This document shows positions 7,673 to 15,842 of a stretch of DNA of 64,000 nt, in pieces (position 1 is the stretch's first letter; each line of letters opens with the position of its first letter). Position numbers and translations under genes: made by a program. The DNA is from Luteococcus sp038433155 (GTDB taxonomy: Bacteria > Actinomycetota > Actinomycetes > Propionibacteriales > Propionibacteriaceae). The notes beneath the pieces were generated by a model that saw only the letters and a program-made list of their open reading frames with translations, had not been told where the DNA came from and did not search any database. Location of the stretch: NCBI RefSeq assembly GCF_038433155.1, contig NZ_JBCDMW010000035.1, positions 1-64,000 of the forward strand, written 5' to 3'.

Positions 7673-8586
7673 TTCGCGTCTACGGCTACCTGGGTGAGCC
7701 CAGTCTGCGGGTCTACTGCGAGGCCGCCGCGGCGGACCTGGTGGTGGGCGGGGCCCGCCACCTGGATGCGCTGGACGTACCCGAGGAGCGACGGATCGTC
7801 TTGGGCCCGATGAGCCAGGCGATCCCGAAGATCGTCGAGGCCGGGCCCACGGCCCAGGTGCTGGTGGTGGCCAGCGGGGATCCGGGCATGTTCGGGATCG
7901 TGCGGCGGCTGACCGAGGCCGGTCTGTCCGTGCAGGTGGTGCCGCGACCCACCTCGATCGCCGAGGCCTTCGCCCGGGTGGGGATGGCCTGGGACGACGC
8001 GGAGGTGGTGAGCGTGCACGGCCGCCCCCTGACGCCCGGGCTGGCGGTCTGCCGGGCCTGGGGAAAGGTGGCGGTGATGACCAGCCCGGTGCACGGGCTG
8101 CGTGAGCTGGCGGCCGGCCTGGCGGACCTGGACCGTCGACTGGTGCTGTGCGAGCGGCTCGGCGAACCCGACGAGCGGGTCCGGGAGTTCGACGTGGTCA
8201 GCGCGCTGCAGGTGGACGAGATCCTGGAGCCCAATGTGGTGCTGGTGCTGGACCCGGCCGAGACGGGTCATGTCGGCTGGCGGCTGGGCGCGCCCCGGCC
8301 CGAGGGCGCGCCCCCGGCGGTCTCCCCCGCCGCAGCCGAGCTCTTCTGCCGCCTGCTGCCCGGGCTGGGTGACCTGCTCTGGGTGCGGGGCGAGCTGGCG
8401 CGCGAGGTGGCCGGCCTGGCCCGGACCTACCGGAGCGCGGTGATTGACCTGGCGGCCGAGCCGGCACCCGTCGCCGCCCCCACCTGGCTGATCACCGACG
8501 ACCCCGCCGACGCCGCCCTGGCCGCCGAGCACGGGCTGGCCGCGGACCGCGTCGTGCTCACCACCGGAATGGGACCCACCGCATGA
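7669..8586 (+). CDS. cbiE: Cobalt-precorrin-7 C5-methyltransferase with C-terminal extension
   Basis: A 305-residue protein whose first 200 residues match CbiE, the N-terminal half of CobL, which methylates C5 of the corrin ring. Visible motifs are VVGGARHLDAL near residue 25, VVASGDPGMFGIVRRL near 67 and VVPRPTSIAEAFARVG near 92. Family CbiE proteins are about 200-210 residues, so about 100 residues are extra. That tail contains LLPGLGDLLWVRGELARE, which resembles the P-GELLWDVG-GSG motif of CbiT without its glycines. It may be a decayed CbiT/CobL domain; a separate intact cbiT lies at 15.2 kb. The GTG start overlaps the cbiF stop by four bases. Confidence 0.85.
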   Translation: MIRVYGYLGEPSLRVYCEAAAADLVVGGARHLDALDVPEERRIVLGPMSQAIPKIVEAGPTAQVLVVASGDPGMFGIVRRLTEAGLSVQVVPRPTSIAEAFARVGMAWDDAEVVSVHGRPLTPGLAVCRAWGKVAVMTSPVHGLRELAAGLADLDRRLVLCERLGEPDERVREFDVVSALQVDEILEPNVVLVLDPAETGHVGWRLGAPRPEGAPPAVSPAAAELFCRLLPGLGDLLWVRGELAREVAGLARTYRSAVIDLAAEPAPVAAPTWLITDDPADAALAAEHGLAADRVVLTTGMGPTA

Positions 8587-10328
8587 GGCGCTGGCAGGAC
8601 GTGACCATCACCCAGCTGGTGAACTCGACGGCCGCCCGGGAGCATGCCGAGCGCATCGACCGGGCGCTCGGCGGCGGTACCCGGATCATCGAGGGGCCCC
8701 TCGCCGAGACGCTGCCCGCGGCCTGGCCCCAGACGGAGCTGATCATCAGCCACCTGGCGCTGGGCGCCACCACCCGGATCCTGGCCCCCCTGCTGGACAG
8801 CAAGCGGACCGACCCGGGCGTCGTGGTGGTGGACGAGGCCGGCCGGTTCGCGGTGCCGCTGGTGGGCGGGCACGTCGGCGGGGCCAATGCCCTGGCCGAC
8901 GCCATCGGCGAGGCGCTGGGCGGGACGGCGGTGCTGACCACCGCCACCGACGCCGTCGGGATCCCCGCGCTGGACCTGCTGGGCTGGAGCTACGACGGGG
9001 ACCTGCCGGCCGTCACCCGCGCGATGCTGGAGGCCCGGCCGGTGCTGCTGGACCGGACCCTGGGCTTCCCGGTGCCGCCGCTGGCCCCGTCGGTGTCCGC
9101 CGACGCCGCCGAGCCGGTGGCCCGGATCGTGGTGACCGATGCCGCCGCGGCGCCCCAGGCCGACGACCCGGCCCTGCCCACCGTCGTGCTGCATCCCAAG
9201 TCCCTGGTGGTGGGGATGGGCTGCAACAAGGGCACCGATGTCGAGGAGCTGGAGTTGCTCTTCCACCAGACCCTGGCCGAGGCCGGGCTGCACCCGTCGA
9301 GCGTCACCGCGCTGACCACCGTCGAGGCCAAGGCCGGGGAGCTGGGACTGCTGCAGCTGGCCCATCGGCTGGGCCTTCGGCTGAGTGACCATCCCGCCGC
9401 CGAGCTGGCCACCCAGGAGGTGCCGAACCCGTCGGAGTACGCGCAGCGGCACGTCGGCTGCCCGTCGGTGAGCGAGGCCTCCGTCCTGGCCCACGGCACA
9501 CAGCTGGTGGTGCCCAAACAGAAGTCGGCCAATGCCACCTGCGCGGTGGGCCGGTTGCCGGTACGCGGGCTGCTGCAGGTGGTCGGGCTGGGCCCCGGCT
9601 CGCGTGACCTGCTCACCCCCCGGGCCCGCGACGCCATCCGGCAGGCCAACTTGGTGGTGGGCTATGGCCCCTATGTGAAGCAGATCCGGGACCTGGTGCG
9701 CCCCGGCACCGAGGTCTACGCCTCCAAGATGGGCACCGAGAAGACCCGCACCAGTCTGGCCATCGACCGGGCCCGGGCCGGTGACCGGGTGGTGCTGGTC
9801 TGCGGCGGGGACCCGGCCATCTACGCCATGGCCTCCCCGGTGCTGGAGCAGGGCACCGACGGGATCGACGTGGAGATCATCCCCGGGGTGACCGCGGAGC
9901 TGGCGGTCTCGGCCATCCTGGGCGCCCCACTGGGCCACGACCACGCCACCATCTCCCTGTCCGACCTGCACACAGACTGGCAGGTGATCGAGCAGCGGCT
10001 GCGGGCGGCGGCCGAGGGGGACTTCGTCGTCACCCTCTACAACCCCCGCTCCCGGACCCGACGGATGCACCTGCCCCGCGCCCTGGAGATCCTGGGCGCG
10101 CACCGGCCGCCCACCACCCCGGTGGCGGTGGTGCAGCAGGCCAGCCGCCAGCGGCAGAAGGTGATCACCGCCACCCTGGCGGACTTCCAGCCGGACTGGG
10201 TGGACATGAACTCGCTGGTGGTGGTGGGCTCCTCCCTGACCCGCTTCGTGTCGACGGGTTCCGGCGAACGGCTGATCGTCACCCCGCGGGACTACCACTG
10301 GATGACCGCGCCGGACGCACAGGAGTGA
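8583..10328 (+). CDS. cbiGH: CbiG-CbiH fusion: cobalt-precorrin-5A hydrolase / C17-methyltransferase
   Basis: A 581-residue fusion. Residues 1 to about 330 are CbiG: a central LVGGHVGGANALADAI segment and the C-terminal CbiG domain with VVGMGCNKGTDVEELE and TTVEAKAGELGL. Residues about 340-575 are CbiH/CobJ, starting with VVGLGPGSRDLLTPRA, then CGGDPAIYAMASPVLE and VTLYNPRSRTRRMHL. CbiG opens the delta-lactone and releases acetaldehyde, a step specific to the cobalt-early anaerobic route. CbiH contracts the ring by methylating C17 earlier in the pathway. The ATG overlaps the cbiE stop. CbiG/CbiH fusions are known in other bacteria, so this is not unique. Confidence 0.92.
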   Translation: MRRWQDVTITQLVNSTAAREHAERIDRALGGGTRIIEGPLAETLPAAWPQTELIISHLALGATTRILAPLLDSKRTDPGVVVVDEAGRFAVPLVGGHVGGANALADAIGEALGGTAVLTTATDAVGIPALDLLGWSYDGDLPAVTRAMLEARPVLLDRTLGFPVPPLAPSVSADAAEPVARIVVTDAAAAPQADDPALPTVVLHPKSLVVGMGCNKGTDVEELELLFHQTLAEAGLHPSSVTALTTVEAKAGELGLLQLAHRLGLRLSDHPAAELATQEVPNPSEYAQRHVGCPSVSEASVLAHGTQLVVPKQKSANATCAVGRLPVRGLLQVVGLGPGSRDLLTPRARDAIRQANLVVGYGPYVKQIRDLVRPGTEVYASKMGTEKTRTSLAIDRARAGDRVVLVCGGDPAIYAMASPVLEQGTDGIDVEIIPGVTAELAVSAILGAPLGHDHATISLSDLHTDWQVIEQRLRAAAEGDFVVTLYNPRSRTRRMHLPRALEILGAHRPPTTPVAVVQQASRQRQKVITATLADFQPDWVDMNSLVVVGSSLTRFVSTGSGERLIVTPRDYHWMTAPDAQE

Positions 10329-10335
10329 GCGCATC

Positions 10336-11595
10336 GTGAGCACCGAACCCGCCCTGGTGATCGCCGCCCACGGCACCCGGCTGGCAGCCGGGCAGCGGGA
10401 CTGCCAGCAGCTGGCCGAGCTGGTCTCCGGGCAGCTGCCCGGCGTGGAGGTCCGGCTGGGCCACGTCGAGCTGGTGGACCCTCACATCGACCAGGTGGTC
10501 GAGGAGCTGCTGGAGCGCCATGAGCACCTGGTGGTGACCCCGCTGATGCTGGGCACCGGCGCCCACGTCCGCCGGGACATCCCCGACATGGTGGGGCAGG
10601 GTGCGCAGCCGTCGGGCCGACGCGCCGACGTCACCCTCACCCCGCACCTGGGGCAGCACCCGCTGCTGCTGGATGCCCTGTGGCGCCGGGTTCGGGAGGC
10701 GATGGCCGACGGCCAGCCGTGGGACGAGGCCGAGACCATGGTGGTGCTGGTGGGCCGGGGATCGCTGGTGCCGCAGGCCAATGCGGACCACGTCGCGCTG
10801 GCGCGGCTGCTGCGCGAGGGCCACAACGTGGCGGACGTGCTCACCGGCTTCATCCAGGTCACCACCCCGGACGTCGCCGCGGCGCTGGACCGGGCGGTCC
10901 TGCTGCGGGCCCGACGGATCGTGCTGGCCCCCAACTTCCTGTTCGCCGGCCGGTTGGACGGCTGGCTGCACCAGCAGGCCGACGCGTGGGCGGCCGAGCA
11001 TCCCGACGTCGAGCTGCGGGTGGCCGGGGTGATCGGCCCGTGCGCGGAGCTGGCCAGCGTGGTGGCCGAACGCTACCGGCAGGCCGCCCATGAGCACCGC
11101 GCCCAGGCGATGCGCTCCAGCGGGTCGCCGATGTACCTGTCCGGGCTGGACCTGAAGGACCGACGGGTGCTGCTGGCCGGCGGCGGGGCGGTGGCCACCC
11201 GTCGGCTGGTCCGGCTGCTGGCCGCCGGCGCCCGGGTGGAGGTGGTGGCGCCCCGGGCCAGCACCACCATCCAGGACCTGGCGCTGCAGGGTCGGATCGG
11301 CTGGCAGCAGCGCCCGGCCGGCGTCGACGATGTGGCCGGCGCCTGGTATGTGCTGGCCTGCACCGACGACCCGGCCACCAACCGGGCCCTGACCGAGGCC
11401 GCCACCCGTCAACGGATCTTCTGCGTCCGGGCCGACGACGCGCGCCACGGCACCGCGTGGACCCCGGCCACCGAGAGCGTGGGGGGGTTCACCGTCGGGG
11501 TGCTGGGAAACCGGGACCCGCGCGGCTCGGTCCGGCTGCGCCAACGCATCATCGACACCCTGCAGACCGAGACCCTGACCGCGGAAGAGGACTGA
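10336..11595 (+). CDS. cbiX: CbiX-SirC fusion: sirohydrochlorin cobaltochelatase / precorrin-2 dehydrogenase
   Basis: A 419-residue two-domain protein. The N-terminal 260 residues are a CbiX-type chelatase with duplicated halves: AAHGTRLAAGQ near residue 11 supplies the catalytic His, and VTPLMLGTGAHVRRDIPD supplies a second. Residues about 270-415 form a CysG-N/SirC-like Rossmann domain (VLLAGGGAVATRRL) that would oxidise precorrin-2 to sirohydrochlorin using NAD. The two steps are consecutive, so the fusion would channel CobA product into cobalt-sirohydrochlorin. The start is a GTG seven bases after the cbiGH stop; its own stop shares one base with the cbiC ATG. Confidence 0.88.
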   Translation: MSTEPALVIAAHGTRLAAGQRDCQQLAELVSGQLPGVEVRLGHVELVDPHIDQVVEELLERHEHLVVTPLMLGTGAHVRRDIPDMVGQGAQPSGRRADVTLTPHLGQHPLLLDALWRRVREAMADGQPWDEAETMVVLVGRGSLVPQANADHVALARLLREGHNVADVLTGFIQVTTPDVAAALDRAVLLRARRIVLAPNFLFAGRLDGWLHQQADAWAAEHPDVELRVAGVIGPCAELASVVAERYRQAAHEHRAQAMRSSGSPMYLSGLDLKDRRVLLAGGGAVATRRLVRLLAAGARVEVVAPRASTTIQDLALQGRIGWQQRPAGVDDVAGAWYVLACTDDPATNRALTEAATRQRIFCVRADDARHGTAWTPATESVGGFTVGVLGNRDPRGSVRLRQRIIDTLQTETLTAEED

Positions 11596-12251
11596 TGGCC
11601 ACCTACGAGTACCTGACCGACGGCGCCGAGATCTACGCCAACAGCTTCCGGATCATCCGGGAGGAGGCGGGGCTGGACCGGCTGCCCAACGACCTGTCGC
11701 AGGTGGCGGCCCGGATGGTGCACGCCTGCGCGCAGACGGACCTGGTGGACGACATCGCCTACAGCCCGGGCGTGGTGACGGCGGCCCGGCAGGCGCTGCT
11801 GGCCGGCGCGCCGGTGCTGTGCGACTCCACCATGGTGGCCACCGGGATCATCCGCTCCCGGTTGCCGCGCTCCAATGACGTCGTCTGCCTGTTGCAGGAT
11901 CCCCGGACGGTGGCGCTGGCGGCCCAGAAGCAGATCACCAAGACGATGGCCGCGGTGGAACTGTGGCTGCCCCGGCTGGAGGGCGCCATCGTCGCGTTCG
12001 GCAATGCCCCCACCGCCCTGTTCCGGCTGTTGGAGCTGGTCCGCGACACCGGGGTGAAGCCGGCCGCGGTGATCGGCATCCCGGTCGGTTTCGTCGGCGC
12101 CGCGGAGAGCAAGCAGGCGCTGGTGGACAATGACCTGGGCCTGGAATACCTCACGGTGCGGGGGCGCCGCGGGGGCTCGGCGATGGCCGTCGCCGCCCTG
12201 AATGCGATCGCCTCCACGGCGGAGACCAGCAACACCGCGCAGCTGGATTGA
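11595..12251 (+). CDS. cbiC: Cobalt-precorrin-8 methylmutase
   Basis: A 218-residue CbiC/CobH protein that moves the methyl group from C11 to C12, forming cobyrinate. Motifs include ARMVHACAQTDLV near residue 38, containing the catalytic His, then APVLCDSTMVATGI, and the C-terminal IGIPVGFVGAAESK and GRRGGSAMAVAALNA. Length matches the family. It is the last gene of the first riboswitch-controlled operon and overlaps the cbiX stop by one base. A second riboswitch follows about 75 bases downstream. Confidence 0.93.
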   Translation: MATYEYLTDGAEIYANSFRIIREEAGLDRLPNDLSQVAARMVHACAQTDLVDDIAYSPGVVTAARQALLAGAPVLCDSTMVATGIIRSRLPRSNDVVCLLQDPRTVALAAQKQITKTMAAVELWLPRLEGAIVAFGNAPTALFRLLELVRDTGVKPAAVIGIPVGFVGAAESKQALVDNDLGLEYLTVRGRRGGSAMAVAALNAIASTAETSNTAQLD

Positions 12252-12327
12252 ACGGCTGACCGCCCCGGAGGGCCCCGACTGTCCCGGCGGACCCCCGCAG
12301 TGGCATAGTCGGGCACACAACTCCACA

Positions 12328-12433
12328 TGCCCCCGCGGTGCGAGGAAGCCGGATGAGCCGGCACGGTCGCGCCACTGTGTCCATCCCGCCATGACCCGGT
12401 GGGGTGGGAGTCAGGAACTACGCCGCGGGGCAC
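12328..12433 (+). promoter_or_regulatory. Cobalamin riboswitch 2 (upstream of cbiMNQO)
   Basis: The P1 stem pairs TGCCCCCGCGG (12329-12339) with CCGCGGGGCA (12423-12432). The core holds GCGAGGAAGCCGGATGAGCC (12340-12359), GCGCCACTGT (12369-12378) and GGGAGTCAGGAACTA (12407-12421), the B12 box. The cbiM ATG lies 43 bases downstream with GAAGGAG before it. Cobalt uptake should therefore be shut off at high B12 independently of the upstream enzymes. Confidence 0.9.
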
Positions 12434-12476
12434 ACCCAACCCATACCGAGACGCGTCATCTCGAGAAGGAGTCCGC

Positions 12477-13175
12477 ATGCACATCGCAGAAGGCTTTCTG
12501 TCACCGGCACAGTGTGCCCTCTGGTACGCCGCCAGTGCCCCGTTCGTCATCCACGGCGCCAAGGCCGTGATCGCCGAATCCCGCAAGAGCCCGGAGAACA
12601 AGCTGCTGCTGGCCGCCGCCGGCGCCTTCACCTTCGTGCTGTCGGCCATCAAGCTGCCGTCGGTGACCGGCAGTTCCTCGCACCCCACCGGCACCGGGCT
12701 GGGCGCGGTGCTGTTCAAACCACCGATCATGGCCTTCCTGGGCACCGTCGTACTGCTCTTCCAGGCCCTGCTGCTGGCCCACGGCGGCCTCACGACGCTG
12801 GGCGCCAATGTCTTCTCGATGGCCATCGTCGGCCCGTGGGCGGGCTACGGCGTCTTCGTACTCTGCCGCAAGGCCCGCTTGCCCTGGTATGTCGGCATCT
12901 TCGGCGCGATGTTCTTCGCGGACCTGGTGACCTACTGCTGCACGTCGGCCCAGCTGGCGCTCGCCTACCCCGACGCCGGCAGCGGCTTCCTGGGCTCGCT
13001 GGCCAAGTTCCTGGGGCTGTTCGCGCTCACCCAGATCCCGCTGGCCGCCATGGAGGGCCTGCTGGGCATCCTGGTCTTCCGATTCCTGGGCCGGGTGGCC
13101 ATGCCGGAGCTGCAGCGGCTCGGCGTCGCCGGCCCGGGCCGGACCCGTCCCGTGCCGGAGGCCGCCCATGTCTGA
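12477..13175 (+). CDS. cbiM: Cobalt ECF transporter substrate-binding subunit CbiM
   Basis: A 232-residue polytopic membrane protein starting MHIAEGFLSP; in CbiM the N-terminal Met-His-Ile forms part of the metal-binding site, which fixes this ATG rather than the upstream in-frame codons. Conserved stretches are IKLPSVTGSSSHPTGTGLG near residue 60, GGLTTLGANVFSMAIVGPW near 103, and FADLVTYCCTSAQLALA near 143. Six to seven hydrophobic segments are visible. It selects Co2+ for the energy-coupling factor transporter formed with CbiN, CbiQ and CbiO encoded next. It follows cobalamin riboswitch 2 directly and overlaps cbiN by eight bases. Confidence 0.95.
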   Translation: MHIAEGFLSPAQCALWYAASAPFVIHGAKAVIAESRKSPENKLLLAAAGAFTFVLSAIKLPSVTGSSSHPTGTGLGAVLFKPPIMAFLGTVVLLFQALLLAHGGLTTLGANVFSMAIVGPWAGYGVFVLCRKARLPWYVGIFGAMFFADLVTYCCTSAQLALAYPDAGSGFLGSLAKFLGLFALTQIPLAAMEGLLGILVFRFLGRVAMPELQRLGVAGPGRTRPVPEAAHV

Positions 13176-13536
13176 GCTCAGCGTGAATCCGTCCCGCAAC
13201 CGTTGGGTGACTCCCCTGCTGCTGGTGGGGATCCTGGCCATCTTCGCCCTCAGCCTGCTGCTGGCGCCGCGCCCCTCCGATCCGGAGGCGGAGGCCTTCG
13301 GCGGCACCGACGCCGCGGTCACCGACGTGCTGTCAGACAAGGGCGTCGAGCCCTGGTTCCAGCCGATCTTCGAGCCCGGCTCCAGTGAGATCGAGTCCGG
13401 CCTGTTCGCGCTCCAGGCCGCCCTGGGCGCCGGCGCCTTCGGATTCGCCATCGGCAACCTGCGGGGGCGTCGCGCGGAGCGCGCCCAGAATGAGGCTCGC
13501 GCGGAGCGCGCCCAGCACCACCCGACGGCAGACTGA
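13168..13536 (+). CDS. cbiN: Cobalt ECF transporter auxiliary subunit CbiN
   Basis: A 122-residue CbiN with two hydrophobic segments (about residues 12-31 and 78-96). The extracytoplasmic loop between them carries the family pattern AFGGTDAAVTDVL and VEPWFQPIFEPGSSEIESGL. CbiN inserts its loop into CbiM to promote metal binding. The C-terminal 25 residues (RAERAQNEARAERAQ) contain a repeated Arg-Ala-Glu-Arg-Ala unit and go beyond the usual CbiN end. It overlaps cbiM at its start and stops two bases before the cbiQ GTG. Confidence 0.92.
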   Translation: MSELSVNPSRNRWVTPLLLVGILAIFALSLLLAPRPSDPEAEAFGGTDAAVTDVLSDKGVEPWFQPIFEPGSSEIESGLFALQAALGAGAFGFAIGNLRGRRAERAQNEARAERAQHHPTAD

Positions 13537-13537
13537 G

Positions 13538-14320
13538 GTGCATCTGACCAGCGTCGACGACGCCGCCTGGGCCAGCCCCTGGCGGCGTCGTCGCGTCGGC
13601 GAGAAGGCCCTGCTCAGTCTGGGCCTGGTGCTCACCGCCCTGCTGGCCCCGACCTGGCCGGGCACGGTGCTGGTGGGCCTGGCGGCGTTGGCCGCCATCC
13701 TGGGGCCGGCCCGGATCCGGCCAGCCGTGCTGGCCGGGGTGATGGCCGCCCCGTCGGCCTTCATCCTGGTGGGCGCCGCCTCGGTGGCGGTCGGGGTGGG
13801 CTCGCCCGTCGCGGAGAGCCACCTGCTGTGGCGCTGGGGGCCGTTCAGTCTGGGGCGCGACGGGTTGCTGCGCGCGGCTGGGCTGCTGGGCCACGGGATT
13901 GCCGGCGCCCTGGCGCTGATGGTGCTGGCCACCACCACCCCGATGGTGGACCTGATCACCTGGGGCCGCCGTTGGCGCATTCCTGACCCGCTGCTGGAGG
14001 TCGCCGCGCTCACCTACCGCCTGCTGTGGGTGCTGCTGGCCACCACCGTCGGGATCCGGCAGGCGCAGGCCGCCCGGCTGGGCGACGCGGCCCCGCTGCG
14101 CCGCCGGATGGAGGCCGCGGGCAATGCCGTCGGTGCCGTGCTGGTGCGCTCCTGGAACCAGGCCCGACGTCTGGAGGAGGGCCTGGCCGGGCGCGGCTAC
14201 GAGTCGTCGCTGACCACGCTGAGCGTGCAGCGGCCCGCCTCCCCGCGCTTCCTGCTGGCCACCGCAGCCGCACTGGCCACCATCTGGGCCCTGGTCTGGG
14301 CGGTGGTCGGCCATGGCTGA
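13538..14320 (+). CDS. cbiQ: Cobalt ECF transporter transmembrane subunit CbiQ
   Basis: A 260-residue membrane protein of the ECF T-component family. The start is the GTG giving VHLTSVDDAAW, right after the cbiN stop; the longer upstream frame is a shadow of cbiN. About five hydrophobic segments are seen. The coupling motif typical of CbiQ (Ala-Arg-Gly) appears near the C-terminus in RRLEEGLAGRGYE, where these helices contact the ATPase. It couples CbiO to CbiMN and overlaps the cbiO ATG by eight bases. Confidence 0.9.
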   Translation: MHLTSVDDAAWASPWRRRRVGEKALLSLGLVLTALLAPTWPGTVLVGLAALAAILGPARIRPAVLAGVMAAPSAFILVGAASVAVGVGSPVAESHLLWRWGPFSLGRDGLLRAAGLLGHGIAGALALMVLATTTPMVDLITWGRRWRIPDPLLEVAALTYRLLWVLLATTVGIRQAQAARLGDAAPLRRRMEAAGNAVGAVLVRSWNQARRLEEGLAGRGYESSLTTLSVQRPASPRFLLATAAALATIWALVWAVVGHG

Positions 14321-15185
14321 GAACATGCTGCCCGTGATCGCCGATTCCACCCGCCCCGTCGACGACGGCCTGGTGCTGCGCGCCACCGGCCTGGTGGCCG
14401 GCTATCCGGGCAAGGAGGTGCTGCACGGCGCCAATCTGCGGCTGCCGCGCGGGTTTCGGCTGGCGCTGCTGGGGGCCAACGGTTCGGGCAAGACCACCCT
14501 GCTGCGCTGCCTGTCCGGCGCCCACCAACCGTCGGGCGGCAGCATCACCGTCGACGGCCGGGTGCTGCGCCGCAACCGTGAGGGGCTGCGCGAACACCGT
14601 CGGTTGGTGCAGCTGGTGCTGCAGGATCCCGACGACCAACTGTTCAGCGCCGACGTCACCCAGGACGTCTCCTTTGGCCCGATGAACCTGGGTCTGGATG
14701 ACGCGGAGGTGCGGGCCCGGGTCAGCGAGGCGCTGGAGCTGCTGGGTGTCAGCCACCTGGCCGAGCGCCCCACCCACCAGCTCTCCTATGGCGAGCGCAA
14801 GCGGGTGGCGACGGCCGGCGCGGTCGCGATGCGTCCCCGCGTGCTGCTGCTGGACGAGCCCACCGCCGGGTTGGACCCGGCCGGGGTGCACGAGATGCTG
14901 GCCGCCCTGGAGCGGCTGATCGCGCAGGGCACCACCGTCGTCTTCGCCACCCACGACGTGGACCTTGCCCTGGCCTGGAGTGAGCAGGCCGCGGTGGTGC
15001 TGGACGGCACCGTGCGGCAGGGCCCGGCCACGGAATTGCTGGGCGACGCCGAGCTCCTCGACGCCGCGCGGCTGCACCGGCCGTGGCCGCTGGAACTGGC
15101 GGCCCGCCTGGGGCTTCCCGGGCGCCCCCGACACCTGGACGAGATTGCCGCCCTGCTGGGGCCGAAGACTGCGAAGGATGCCTGA
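14313..15185 (+). CDS. cbiO: Cobalt ECF transporter ATPase CbiO
   Basis: A 290-residue ABC ATPase. Walker A is GANGSGKTT near residue 53, the Q-loop sits in VLQDPDDQLFSADVTQDV (a hallmark of CbiO/EcfA proteins), the signature is LSYGERKRVATA, and Walker B is VLLLDEPTAGLDP. The H-loop His is in FATHDVDLA. It powers cobalt uptake with CbiMNQ. Its stop shares a base with the cbiT ATG. Only one ATPase gene is present, as is normal for dedicated cobalt ECF systems. Confidence 0.94.
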   Translation: MAENMLPVIADSTRPVDDGLVLRATGLVAGYPGKEVLHGANLRLPRGFRLALLGANGSGKTTLLRCLSGAHQPSGGSITVDGRVLRRNREGLREHRRLVQLVLQDPDDQLFSADVTQDVSFGPMNLGLDDAEVRARVSEALELLGVSHLAERPTHQLSYGERKRVATAGAVAMRPRVLLLDEPTAGLDPAGVHEMLAALERLIAQGTTVVFATHDVDLALAWSEQAAVVLDGTVRQGPATELLGDAELLDAARLHRPWPLELAARLGLPGRPRHLDEIAALLGPKTAKDA

Positions 15186-15802
15186 TGCCGCTTGATGCTG
15201 ACCCCATTGCCGTGGACCTGTCCCCCGTGCCCGGGCGGCCCGACGAGTGCTTCGAGCACGACGGGCTGATCACCAAACGGGCCGTGCGGGCGATGGCGCT
15301 GGCCCAGCTGCGGCCCGCCGCCGGGGAACTGCTGTGGGATGTCGGCGTCGGTTCGGGCGCCGTGGCCATCGAGTGGGCCCTGGCCGCGCCCGACGCCCGG
15401 GCCGTCGGCTTCGAGCGCAAGGCGGAGCGGGCCGAACGGGCCCGGTGCAACATCGCCCGTTTCGGGCTGACCGATCGGGTCGAGCTGCGGCTGGGCGAGG
15501 CCGTCGAACGGCTGGCGGAGCTGGCCGCGGCGGGAGCCCGCCCGGATGCGGTCTTCGTCGGCGGAGGCGCCAGCCAGCAGGTGCTGGAGACCTGCTGGGC
15601 GGCGCTTCGCCCCGGCGGACGGATCGTGGTGCACGGCGTCACGCTCGAGACCGAGGCGCTGGCCGTGGACTGCCATCGCCGCCACGGCGGCTCTCTGACC
15701 CGGCTGCAGCTGGACTCCGCGGAGGCGCTGGGCAACTTCACGGCCTGGAAGCCCGCCCGTCCCATCGTGCAGTGGGCCGCGACCCGCCCACTGGGGCTGT
15801 GA
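15185..15802 (+). CDS. cbiT: Cobalt-precorrin-6B C15-methyltransferase (decarboxylating)
   Basis: A 205-residue class I methyltransferase: GRPDECFEHDGLITKRAVRA near residue 20 and the SAM-binding motif LLWDVGVGSGAVAIEWA near 53 match CbiT, which methylates C15 and decarboxylates the C12 acetate. FVGGGASQQVLE near 120 and ENFTAWKPARPIVQ-like text near the end also fit (here GNFTAWKPARPIVQ). The ATG overlaps the cbiO stop. It is placed after the cobalt transporter rather than beside cbiE, although CbiE and CbiT act together and are fused as CobL in the aerobic route. Confidence 0.92.
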   Translation: MPLDADPIAVDLSPVPGRPDECFEHDGLITKRAVRAMALAQLRPAAGELLWDVGVGSGAVAIEWALAAPDARAVGFERKAERAERARCNIARFGLTDRVELRLGEAVERLAELAAAGARPDAVFVGGGASQQVLETCWAALRPGGRIVVHGVTLETEALAVDCHRRHGGSLTRLQLDSAEALGNFTAWKPARPIVQWAATRPLGL

Positions 15803-15842
15803 CAGCATGACCCAGCACCCCACCGCTGAGAAGGAAACCCGG

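Noticed and set aside
12404..13186. 260-residue frame overlapping cbiM in another frame
   Set aside because: Arg/Gly/Pro-rich shadow; cbiM in its own frame has full family motifs and a riboswitch leader.
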